In this document: in pieces, positions 9,320 through 17,023 of the stretch | How the letters are laid out: each line of letters begins with the position of its first letter | Numbering within the stretch: position 1 is the stretch's first letter | Assembly (NCBI RefSeq): GCF_900104775.1 | Contig: NZ_FNSA01000003.1 | Span: 2,914,001 to 2,978,000, forward strand | DNA length: 64,000 nucleotides | From: Tsukamurella tyrosinosolvens | GTDB lineage: Bacteria; Actinomycetota; Actinomycetes; Mycobacteriales; Mycobacteriaceae | Reading direction: 5' to 3' | The notes under the pieces: model-generated | Seen by the model: the letters and a program-made list of their open reading frames with translations, nothing else | The model's database searches: none | What the model was told of the DNA's origin: nothing | Made by a program: the position numbers and the translations under genes

Positions 9320-10552
9320 ATGAACGCCGGCTCTCAGGGCGCCCCCGCCCTCGACGTCCCCGCCCCCGTCCTTCCGGCCCCCGGGACCTGGCTGGGCGCG
9401 CCGCCCGCGCCGCCGACCTCGGTCGCCGTGATCGAATCGCTCGCGACCGGCTCGCCGGCGCAGACCTACGGCCAGGCCGAGTCCGCCGACCGCGTGGCGG
9501 CCCGGTTCGACGATCCGCGGCAGGCCGAGCGGATCCGTCGCGTCTACGCGAAGACGAGGGTCGACGAGCGGCACCTCGCGATCGACCCGCTCACCCCTGA
9601 GTTCGCGGAGTTCAGCACCCGCCCGGACACCGTCCGGGAGCGCATGGACCTGTTCTACGAGCACGCCGCGCCGCTCGCCGTCGACACCGCCCGCCGCGCC
9701 CTCGGCGTCGGCACCGAGCACGAGGTCGATCCCGCCGACGTCGGCCAACTGGTCTTCGTGACCAGCACCGGCTTCCTCGCGCCCGGCGTCGACGTCGCGG
9801 TGATCCGCGCGCTCGGCCTCGCGCCGCAGACCAGCCGCGTGGTCATCAACTTCATGGGCTGCGCCGCGGCGATGAACGCGCTGCGCGTGTCCACGGATTA
9901 CGTGCGCGCCCACCCGGACCGCAAGTCGCTCATGATCTGCCTGGAGCTGAGCTCGGTGAACGCCGTCTTCTCCGGCGATCCGAACGACGTGGTGATCTCC
10001 AGCCTCTTCGCCGACGGCTGCGGCGCCGCCGTCATCGGCGCCAGCGAGGTGGGGCACCCGCTGCCCGGCGGCCGGATCGTCGTGCGCGATACCTTCACCC
10101 ACCTGCTCGACGGTGCCGAGGACGGGATCGTGCTGGGCGTCAACGCGAACGGCATCACGTGCGAGCTCGCCGAATCGCTGCCGCAGTACATCGTGGACGG
10201 CGTCGCGCCCGTGATCGACGCGGTGCTGGGTCGCAACGACCTCGGCCGGGAGGCCGTCGCGCACTGGGCGATCCACCCGGGCGGGCCGAAGATCATCGAG
10301 TCCGCCTCGGCGGCGCTCGGCCTGCCCGACGAGGCCTCGCGCACCAGCTGGGACGTGCTCGCCGAGCACGGCAACATGCTCAGCGTCTCGCTGCTGTTCG
10401 TCCTCGAACGCCTCCTCGCGCAGGTCGCCGACGGTGCCGCCACTCAGCCCGACGGTGCGCCGACGACCGGCATGGCCTTCTCCTTCGCGCCGGGGGTGAC
10501 CGTGGAGGGCTTCCTCTTCGACGTGGTCACCGGCGACCAGCCCGGCGAATGA
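9320..10552 (+). CDS. type III polyketide synthase (chalcone/alkylpyrone synthase family)
   Basis: A 410-residue type III PKS with the full catalytic triad: Cys181 in NFMGCAAAMNA, His319 in WAIHPGGPKI and Asn352 in EHGNMLS. AAGGAG at 9308-9313 abuts the ATG at 9314 but is 6 bases from the ATG at 9320, so 9320 is the better start. Such enzymes extend acyl-CoA starters with malonyl-CoA to alkylpyrones, alkylresorcinols or acylphloroglucinols; mycobacterial relatives (PKS10/11/18) use long-chain acyl-CoA. The desaturase upstream and exporter downstream (7-base gap) suggest an exported, possibly unsaturated polyketide lipid. Starter length and cyclisation mode cannot be read from sequence. Confidence 0.9.
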   Translation: MNAGSQGAPALDVPAPVLPAPGTWLGAPPAPPTSVAVIESLATGSPAQTYGQAESADRVAARFDDPRQAERIRRVYAKTRVDERHLAIDPLTPEFAEFSTRPDTVRERMDLFYEHAAPLAVDTARRALGVGTEHEVDPADVGQLVFVTSTGFLAPGVDVAVIRALGLAPQTSRVVINFMGCAAAMNALRVSTDYVRAHPDRKSLMICLELSSVNAVFSGDPNDVVISSLFADGCGAAVIGASEVGHPLPGGRIVVRDTFTHLLDGAEDGIVLGVNANGITCELAESLPQYIVDGVAPVIDAVLGRNDLGREAVAHWAIHPGGPKIIESASAALGLPDEASRTSWDVLAEHGNMLSVSLLFVLERLLAQVADGAATQPDGAPTTGMAFSFAPGVTVEGFLFDVVTGDQPGE

Positions 10553-10559
10553 GCGCGCC

Positions 10560-12284
10560 ATGAAGCTCTTCAAGTTCCTGCTCTCGATCTCCCCGGCGGC
10601 GATCGCCGCCGCGGTGGTCGCGGGCCTCGTCGCCGGCGGCGCGAACGCCTACCTCCTCACCCTCATCAACGGCCTGGTCGCGCCGGGCCCGATGCCGACG
10701 GTGACGGTCACCCAGTTCGTGCTGACCGCGGTCGTCGTGGTGGTGGCGGGCGTGGCCTCGCAGTTGATCCTGTTGCACCTGGCCCAGGCGGCCGTCTACC
10801 GGCTGCGCGCACGCCTGTCGCAGCGCGTGCTCGCCGCACCGCTCGAGCACATCGAGCGGCTCGGCGACCACCGGCTGCTGGCGACCCTCACCGAGGACGT
10901 CCGGTCCCTGTCGATGGCGGTCTCGGGCATTCCGGGGCTGTGCATCGACCTGGCGACGATCATCGGGGCGCTGACCTACCTCGCGACGGTCTCGGGCACG
11001 CTGTTCGCCGTCTCCGTGGCGGGCACTCTCATCGGCATCGCGTGCGTGGAGACGGTGCTGCGGCGGGTCCGGGAGACGTACCGCCGGGCCCGCGAGCTCG
11101 ACGACGCCCTCATCGGGTCGTTCCAGGAGGTCACGCACGGTGTCAAGGAACTCAAGCTGCACCGCGCCCGCCGCATGGACTTCCTCGACCGCAAGCTGCT
11201 GGGCACCGCCGAGGACCTGCGCCGCAAGCACGTCGCCGCGGGCACCCGCTTCGCCGGCGGGCAGGCGCTGGGTCAGGTGCTGCAGCTGGGCACGATGGTG
11301 CTCATCCTGTTCGTCCTCGCCCGGGCGATGGAGCTGCCGCGGGAGACGATGATCGGCTACGTGCTGGTCACGACCTTCCTGTCGATGCCCATGCAGAGCC
11401 TCATGCACCGCATCCCTGACCTCCTGCGCGGCGACGTCGCGCTGGCGAAGATCCGCGGCCTGGACCTCTCGCTGGAGACCCCGCGCGACGAGTCGGTGCT
11501 CCCCTACGACGGCCGGCCCGTCGGCGACGGCACCGTCGAACTGCGGGGCGTCGGCTACGAGTACCTCCCCGAGCCCCCGCCCGGCGCGCACGGCCCCGGA
11601 CACCCGCCGCACGGCGGCCCCGGCGGCCCGCCGCCGCATCCTCCCCAGGGACCACCGCCCGGCGTCCCGCACGGCTTCCGCCTCGGCCCCGTCGACCTGA
11701 CGCTGCGCCCCGGCGAGGTGACCTTCGTGGTCGGTGGCAACGGGAGCGGCAAGTCGACGCTGGCGAAACTGATCTGCGGCCTGTACGCGCCGCGGATCGG
11801 CGAGATCCGTGCCGGCGGCGAGCCGATCGGGCCGCAGAACCTGGAGTGGTTCCGGCAGCACACCACGGCGGTGTTCTCCGACTTCCACCTGTTCGACGAC
11901 TACTTGGGCCTCGCGGCGGACGACCTGGACGATCGGGTGCGCGGCCTGCTGCACGACCTGGAGCTGGCGCACGCCGTCACGGTGCAGGACGGGAAGCTCT
12001 CGACGCTCGCGCTGTCGACGGGGCAGCGCAAGCGGCTCGCGCTGCTGACGGCGCTGCTCGAGGACCGGCCCGTCTACCTGTTCGACGAGTGGGCGGCGGA
12101 TCAGGACCCGCGGTTCCGTGCCGTCTTCTACGACCGGATCGTCGCGGACCTGAAGTCGCGCGGGAAGACGGTGGTCGTGATCACCCACGACGACCGGTAC
12201 TTCGACCGCGCCGACCAGCTCGTGAAACTGGACTTCGGCCAGGTGGTCCCGGCGTCGGCGGCGATCGCGCGCGGAGTAACCTGA
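10560..12284 (+). CDS. ABC exporter, SyrD/PvdE (cyclic peptide transporter) type, with Pro/Gly/His insert
   Basis: A 574-residue half-transporter: transmembrane domain over about residues 1-320 (six segments), then one nucleotide-binding domain. Walker A is GGNGSGKST (Lys398). The signature is LSTGQRKRL (from residue 485) instead of LSGGQ, and Walker B runs into FDEWAADQDP, both typical of the SyrD/PvdE subfamily. Residues ~338-375, ahead of Walker A, are a Pro/Gly/His-rich insert. SyrD/PvdE relatives export lipopeptides or siderophore precursors. As third gene of the cluster it probably exports the PKS product; this is inference from position. Confidence 0.85.
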   Translation: MKLFKFLLSISPAAIAAAVVAGLVAGGANAYLLTLINGLVAPGPMPTVTVTQFVLTAVVVVVAGVASQLILLHLAQAAVYRLRARLSQRVLAAPLEHIERLGDHRLLATLTEDVRSLSMAVSGIPGLCIDLATIIGALTYLATVSGTLFAVSVAGTLIGIACVETVLRRVRETYRRARELDDALIGSFQEVTHGVKELKLHRARRMDFLDRKLLGTAEDLRRKHVAAGTRFAGGQALGQVLQLGTMVLILFVLARAMELPRETMIGYVLVTTFLSMPMQSLMHRIPDLLRGDVALAKIRGLDLSLETPRDESVLPYDGRPVGDGTVELRGVGYEYLPEPPPGAHGPGHPPHGGPGGPPPHPPQGPPPGVPHGFRLGPVDLTLRPGEVTFVVGGNGSGKSTLAKLICGLYAPRIGEIRAGGEPIGPQNLEWFRQHTTAVFSDFHLFDDYLGLAADDLDDRVRGLLHDLELAHAVTVQDGKLSTLALSTGQRKRLALLTALLEDRPVYLFDEWAADQDPRFRAVFYDRIVADLKSRGKTVVVITHDDRYFDRADQLVKLDFGQVVPASAAIARGVT

Positions 12285-12325
12285 TCCGTACCTATCAGTA
12301 GCTACGAAGGGGTTGAAGTACAACC

Positions 12326-14527
12326 ATGGTTGACACCGCCCGGACATCCGTCGCCGGCCTCGAGGTCGCAACGGTCCTCTACGACTTCATCAACAACGAG
12401 GCACTTCCGGGCACCGGTGTAGACCAGACCGCCTTCTGGGCGGGCGCCGCGAAGCTGATCGGCGACCTGGTCCCGAAGAACCGGGCGCTGCTGGCCACCC
12501 GTGACGAGCTGCAGGCGAAGATCGACGCGTACCACGCCGCCGCTCCGGGCGAGATCACCGACTTCCCCGCGTACAAGCAGTTCCTCACCGAGATCGGCTA
12601 CCTGGTGCCTGTCCCCGAGGACCGCGAGATCACCACCACGAACGTGGACACCGAGATCACCTCGACCGCCGGCCCGCAGCTGGTGGTGCCGATCCTCAAT
12701 GCCCGCTTCGCGATCAACGCCGCGAACGCCCGCTGGGGCTCGCTCTACGACGCCCTCTACGGCACCGACGCCATCTCGGAGGCCGACGGCGCAGAGAAGG
12801 CACCCGGCGGCAAGCCCGGCTACAACAAGGTCCGCGGCGACAAGGTGATCGCCTTCGCCAAGGACTTCCTCGACAAGGCCGTGCCGCTCGAGTCCGGCTC
12901 GCACGCCGACGTCACCGAGTACCGCATCAACGGCACCGAGCTGCTCGCCACCGTCAAGGGCGCGTCCGGCTCCAGCGAGGACGCCTCGGTCTGCCTCGCC
13001 GACCCGGCCGCGTTCGTCGGCTACACCGGCGAGAAGGACGCCCCGTCGGGCATCCTGCTGCGCCACAACGGCCTCCACCTGGAGATCCAGATCGACGCCG
13101 CCTCCCCGATCGGTTCGACCGACCGCGCCGGCGTCAAGGACGTGCTGGTCGAGTCCGCGGTCACCACGATCATGGACTTCGAGGACTCGGTCGCGGCCGT
13201 CGACGCCGACGACAAGGTCGTGGGCTACCGTAACTGGCTGGGCCTGAACAAGGGTGACCTCGCGGAAGAGGTCAGCAAGGCCGGCAAGACCTTCACCCGC
13301 ACGCTGAACCCGGACCGCGTCTACACCGCGACCGACGGCTCCGAGCTGGTGCTGCACGGCCGCTCGCTGCTCTTCGTGCGCAACGTGGGCCACCTGATGA
13401 CCACCGACGCGATCCTGCTCGACGGCGAGGAGATCGGCGAGGGCATCCTCGACGGCATCGTCACCTCGCTCATCGCGATCCACGGCCTGTCGGGCGAGAT
13501 CAAGAACTCGCGCACCGGCTCGGTGTACATCGTGAAGCCGAAGATGCACGGCCCCGACGAGGTCGCCTTCGCCGCGGAGATCTTCGCCCGCGTCGAGCAG
13601 CTGCTGGGCCTGCCCGCGCTGACCCTCAAGGTGGGCATCATGGACGAGGAGCGCCGCACGTCGGTGAACCTCAAGGCCGCGATCGCCGCCGCGAACGACC
13701 GCGTGGTGTTCATCAACACCGGCTTCCTGGATCGCACCGGCGACGAGATCCACACGTCGATGGTCGCGGGCCCGATCGTCCGCAAGGGCCAGCTCAAGGC
13801 GCAGACCTGGTACCCGGCGTACGAGGACAGCAACGTCGACATCGGCCTGCACGCGGGCCTGCAGCACAAGGCGCAGGTCGGCAAGGGCATGTGGGCCATG
13901 CCCGACCTGATGGCCGCGATGCTCGAGCAGAAGATCGCCCAGCCCAAGGCCGGCGCGACCACCGCGTGGGTGCCCTCGCCCACCGCCGCGACCCTGCACG
14001 CCCTGCACTACCACCTGGTGGACGTGTTCGAGGTGCAGAACGAGATCGCCAAGCGCGATCCCGCGTCGGTCGACGACATCCTCACCATCCCGCTCGCGCC
14101 GAACGCGAACTGGTCGGAGGAGGAGAAGCGCGAGGAGCTCGACGAGAGCGCGCAGTCGATCCTGGGCTACGTGGTCCGCTGGATCGACGCGGGCGTCGGC
14201 TGCTCGAAGGTGCCGGACATCCACGACGTGGCCCTCATGGAGGACCGCGCGACGCTGCGCATCTCCTCGCAGCTGCTGGCGAACTGGCTGCGCCACGGCG
14301 TCGTCACCGAGGCCGAGGTCATCGACGCGCTCAAGCGCATGGCGCCGGTCGTCGACCAGCAGAACGCCGGCGATCCGGACTACCGCCCGCTCGCGCCGGA
14401 CTTCGACACCAACATCGCGTTCCAGGCCGCGAAGGACCTGATCCTGCTCGGCGGCACGCAGCCGAACGGCTACACCGAGCCGATCCTGCACGCGCGCCGT
14501 CGCGAGTACAAGGCCGCGAACAGCTGA
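12326..14527 (+). CDS. glcB: malate synthase G
   Basis: A 733-residue monomeric malate synthase, close to the family length of ~725-741. Diagnostic stretches are [14 protein letters not shown] in the TIM barrel, [15 protein letters not shown], and [16 protein letters not shown] near the catalytic region. It condenses glyoxylate with acetyl-CoA to malate in the glyoxylate shunt or glycolate use. The ATG at 12326 lies 42 bases after the exporter gene; AAGGGG (12306-12311) is far from the start. It has the same neighbour (Rv1836c-like gene) as glcB in M. tuberculosis, but with one gene between them here. Confidence 0.95.
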   Translation: MVDTARTSVAGLEVATVLYDFINNEALPGTGVDQTAFWAGAAKLIGDLVPKNRALLATRDELQAKIDAYHAAAPGEITDFPAYKQFLTEIGYLVPVPEDREITTTNVDTEITSTAGPQLVVPILNARFAINAANARWGSLYDALYGTDAISEADGAEKAPGGKPGYNKVRGDKVIAFAKDFLDKAVPLESGSHADVTEYRINGTELLATVKGASGSSEDASVCLADPAAFVGYTGEKDAPSGILLRHNGLHLEIQIDAASPIGSTDRAGVKDVLVESAVTTIMDFEDSVAAVDADDKVVGYRNWLGLNKGDLAEEVSKAGKTFTRTLNPDRVYTATDGSELVLHGRSLLFVRNVGHLMTTDAILLDGEEIGEGILDGIVTSLIAIHGLSGEIKNSRTGSVYIVKPKMHGPDEVAFAAEIFARVEQLLGLPALTLKVGIMDEERRTSVNLKAAIAAANDRVVFINTGFLDRTGDEIHTSMVAGPIVRKGQLKAQTWYPAYEDSNVDIGLHAGLQHKAQVGKGMWAMPDLMAAMLEQKIAQPKAGATTAWVPSPTAATLHALHYHLVDVFEVQNEIAKRDPASVDDILTIPLAPNANWSEEEKREELDESAQSILGYVVRWIDAGVGCSKVPDIHDVALMEDRATLRISSQLLANWLRHGVVTEAEVIDALKRMAPVVDQQNAGDPDYRPLAPDFDTNIAFQAAKDLILLGGTQPNGYTEPILHARRREYKAANS

Positions 14528-14571
14528 GCAGCGCAAACGAGACCGACACCTCGTCGGATTCCGGGCCGGTC

Positions 14572-15378
14572 GTGATCGAAGCCGATCGCGACCGGCCCGG
14601 TGCGTTCACCGTCCTCCTCGACGGGACGCCGCAGAGCTACGTCGACACGGGCGACCCCACCAACCTCGTCTTCGAGTACGTGCGCCGGATCGGGCACGTC
14701 ATCGACCTGGCACGACCGAGCGGCGAGCCGATCACCGCCGTCCACCTGGGCGGCGGCGGTTTCACGCTCGCGCGGTACGTGGCCGCGACACGCCCGGGAT
14801 CACGGCAGCAGGTCCTCGAGGCCGACCGCACCCTGATCGACGCGGTGCGGGCGGCCGCGCCGCTGCCGAAACGCGAGCAGATCAAGATCCGCTGCGCGGA
14901 CGCCGCGCTCGCCGCGTCCGTACTGCCGCCGGGCATGCACAGCACCGTCGACGTGCTCGTCGTGGACGTCTTCGCGGGCGCACGGACCCCGGCAGGGCTG
15001 ACCACGTCGGAGTTCTTCGCCTCGCTGGTGCCGCTGCTCGCGCCCGGCGCGGTCGTCGTGCTCAACATCGCCGACGGTGCGCCGCTCGCCTTCGCCCGGT
15101 CCGTGACCGCGACGGTGGCCGGGGTCTTCGGCGGCCCCGCCGAGAGCTCGGTGGCGATCGCCGCCGAGCCCGCGGTGTTGAAGGGCCGCCGATTCGGCAA
15201 CCTGGTGCTGGTGACGGGCGCTGTGCCGGACGGCCTGGCCCGCCGACTGGCCGGCGATCCGTTCCCGGGAACGCTGCTGGAGGGCGCCGAGGTGACCCGG
15301 TTCGTGGGCGGCGCGAAGCCTTTCACCAGCGCGAACGCACAGGAGTCTCCTATGCCGCCGCGCGGCGTCTTCGGGTAG
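14572..15378 (+). CDS. spermidine synthase-like methyltransferase-fold protein
   Basis: A 268-residue protein resembling the spermidine-synthase-like family of actinobacteria. It starts IEADRDRPGAFTVLLDGTPQSY, then has HVIDLARPSG, the nucleotide-binding loop VHLGGGGFTLARYVAATRP and an acidic VVDVFAG. The start is uncertain: GTG at 14572 fits the usual family N-terminus; CTG at 14524, overlapping the malate synthase stop, would add 16 residues. In this family the polyamine-binding residues are usually not all conserved, so true aminopropyl transfer is doubtful. The next gene's -10 box overlaps this gene's stop codon. Confidence 0.75.
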   Translation: MIEADRDRPGAFTVLLDGTPQSYVDTGDPTNLVFEYVRRIGHVIDLARPSGEPITAVHLGGGGFTLARYVAATRPGSRQQVLEADRTLIDAVRAAAPLPKREQIKIRCADAALAASVLPPGMHSTVDVLVVDVFAGARTPAGLTTSEFFASLVPLLAPGAVVVLNIADGAPLAFARSVTATVAGVFGGPAESSVAIAAEPAVLKGRRFGNLVLVTGAVPDGLARRLAGDPFPGTLLEGAEVTRFVGGAKPFTSANAQESPMPPRGVFG

Positions 15379-15381
15379 GTT
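15376..15381 (+). promoter_or_regulatory. leaderless promoter -10 for 15389 gene
   Basis: TAGGTT followed by 7 bases and ATG at 15389. The first three bases are also the TAG stop of the upstream gene. Confidence 0.6.
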
Positions 15382-15388
15382 GCTCTCG

Positions 15389-16492
15389 ATGGGATCACAT
15401 CGTTCTGGAACTGGTTCCCGCGGGATCGCGCGCTGGCTGATCGCCGCGGTCGTCGCAGTCGTCGTGGTGGCCGCGGTCGCCGGGGCGATGGTCTGGCTGT
15501 CGGGCCGCTCGGAGCAGGAGGGCCGCGACGCCGCCGCCTCGTGCGTACGCGGCGACCTCGCGGTGCAAGTGGCGGCAGCGCCCGCCCTCGTCGGCCCGCT
15601 GCGCCGGGTCGCGGAGAGCTTCAACGCGAGCGGCACCGTGTCGGCGGACTACTGCGCGAAGATCGAGGTGACGGGGATCGACTCCCCCGTCGCCCTGGAG
15701 GCCCTGTCCGGCACGTGGGACCCGAAGCTGGGCCCGGCGCCGTCCCTGTGGATTCCCGAGAGCACGGTGTGGACGGCCCGCCTCGCCGCGGCCAAGCCCG
15801 CTGAGCTGTCCGGACAGCCGACGTCGATCGCGTCGTCGCCCGTGGTCCTGGCCGTGCGCGGGTCCGCGCAGAAGTCCTTCGACGAGGTGCGCTGGCTCGA
15901 CCTGCCCGCCCGGCAGGAGCAGCTGCGGATCGCGCTCCCGACCGGTGCCGAGGCCGATGGCACGTACCTCGCGGCGCAGTCCGTCGCCGCCGCTGTCGGG
16001 CGCACGGCGGGCGCCGCCCTGTCCGACGAGGCCGCGAAGAGCCCCGTGGTCACCGGTTCGATCGCGCGCTGGGCGAAGGACGCCCCGAAGTCCACCACCG
16101 CGGGCGCCGCCCTCGACGCGCTGACGAAGCCGGGTGACGCGGTGCGCGCCGTGCCGGTCACCGAGCAGCAGCTCGCCGCGTTCGCGCGGGGCCGGGGTCC
16201 GGCCGCGCCGGTCGCGGTGTACCCGTCCGGCCCTACCGCCTCGGCGACCTACCCCGCGGCCGTGTTGGACCGCGAGGACACCACCGACGCCCACGATCGC
16301 GCCGCCGCCGACTTCGTCTCCTTCCTCACGCAGAGCGGCAACGCGAAGCCCCTGGCCGAGGCCGGCTTCCGGGTCGTCGGCGAACCCGCGCCCGCGAAGA
16401 CGGAGTCCGTCGCCTTCGGCACCGTCGAGCCCCTGGCTCCCGCGTCGAACGCCGCCGTCATCTCTCTCGCAGACACTCTCAACCGCCGCTAG
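15389..16492 (+). CDS. membrane-anchored substrate-binding-like protein, Rv1836c-type without VWA domain
   Basis: A 367-residue protein with one N-terminal membrane segment (residues ~15-38, Val/Ala-rich) and an extracytoplasmic substrate-binding fold (PALVGPLRRVAESFN, LWIPESTVW, SSPVVLAVRGS, IALPTGAEADGTYLAAQSV). ATG at 15389 is preferred over TTG 15380 because of the leaderless -10. The glcB-adjacent protein of M. tuberculosis (Rv1836c) is, from memory, nearly twice as long with a C-terminal von Willebrand A domain. Here the chain ends after the binding domain with a clean stop and terminator. Ligand unknown. Confidence 0.7.
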   Translation: MGSHRSGTGSRGIARWLIAAVVAVVVVAAVAGAMVWLSGRSEQEGRDAAASCVRGDLAVQVAAAPALVGPLRRVAESFNASGTVSADYCAKIEVTGIDSPVALEALSGTWDPKLGPAPSLWIPESTVWTARLAAAKPAELSGQPTSIASSPVVLAVRGSAQKSFDEVRWLDLPARQEQLRIALPTGAEADGTYLAAQSVAAAVGRTAGAALSDEAAKSPVVTGSIARWAKDAPKSTTAGAALDALTKPGDAVRAVPVTEQQLAAFARGRGPAAPVAVYPSGPTASATYPAAVLDREDTTDAHDRAAADFVSFLTQSGNAKPLAEAGFRVVGEPAPAKTESVAFGTVEPLAPASNAAVISLADTLNRR

Positions 16493-16496
16493 GCGG

Positions 16497-16538
16497 CGCG
16501 GTTCGCGCACCGCCGGCGCCTTTCCGGCCCGAACCGCG
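16497..16538 (+). terminator. branched stem-loop terminator after 16492
   Basis: CGCGGTTCG (16497-16505) pairs with CGAACCGCG (16530-16538); the loop holds a second 5-bp stem GCCGG/CCGGC (16512-16516, 16524-16528). It lies 4 bases after a stop codon; no long T-tract. Confidence 0.6.
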
Positions 16539-16560
16539 ATCCCTCGCGGCTTCTTCTCGC

Positions 16561-16588
16561 TACGATCCGCGCACCGTACGAACGGTGC
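16561..16588 (+). promoter_or_regulatory. promoter and palindrome upstream of DUF2510 gene
   Basis: TACGAT (16561-16566) is a -10 candidate, followed by the perfect inverted repeat GCACCGT-ACGA-ACGGTGC (16571-16588), which would start the mRNA leader. An operator or a 5' stabilising hairpin are both possible. Confidence 0.4.
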
Positions 16589-16618
16589 GGTGACGGCATC
16601 CAACAGCGAGGTGTGCAC

Positions 16619-17005
16619 ATGACGAACACGACTCCGGGGTGGTACGACGACGGATCGGGGTCCCAGCGCTGGTGGGACGGGCAGCGCTGGACGGATCAGA
16701 CGCAGCAGCCACCGCAGCAGCGCGGCCTGAGCGGCATGGTGAATCGGATCGAGGCCGAGGCGACCGCCGGTGCCCGTCCGAGGCCGGCGGCGAACGGCAT
16801 GAGCTACGTGGTGCTCCAGGTGATCCTCAAGGAGAAGCTGTGGGGCACGGGATCGGGCAATCTCACCGAGCTCGAGAAGGCCATCAATCAGCAGGCCGCG
16901 CTCGGGTATCGCCTGCACACGATCACCACGGCATCGTCGGGCAGCAAGGGGCTCGGCGGCGGCGACCGGATCCAGGCGACCATGGTCTTCGAGAAGCTCA
17001 CCTGA
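16619..17005 (+). CDS. DUF2510-DUF4177 domain protein
   Basis: A 128-residue soluble protein. The first ~25 residues are a DUF2510 motif, PGWYDDGSGSQRWWDGQRWT. After a Gln/Pro-rich stretch, the C-terminal ~60 residues (YVVLQVILKEKLWG through MVFEKLT) match DUF4177, a small fold found alone or as a tail on many actinobacterial proteins. ATG at 16619 is preferred because GAGG ends 7 bases before it. DUF2510 usually sits near membrane segments, but none is seen here. Function unknown. Confidence 0.75.
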   Translation: MTNTTPGWYDDGSGSQRWWDGQRWTDQTQQPPQQRGLSGMVNRIEAEATAGARPRPAANGMSYVVLQVILKEKLWGTGSGNLTELEKAINQQAALGYRLHTITTASSGSKGLGGGDRIQATMVFEKLT

Positions 17006-17023
17006 CGCGGCGCGGTTTGCTGG

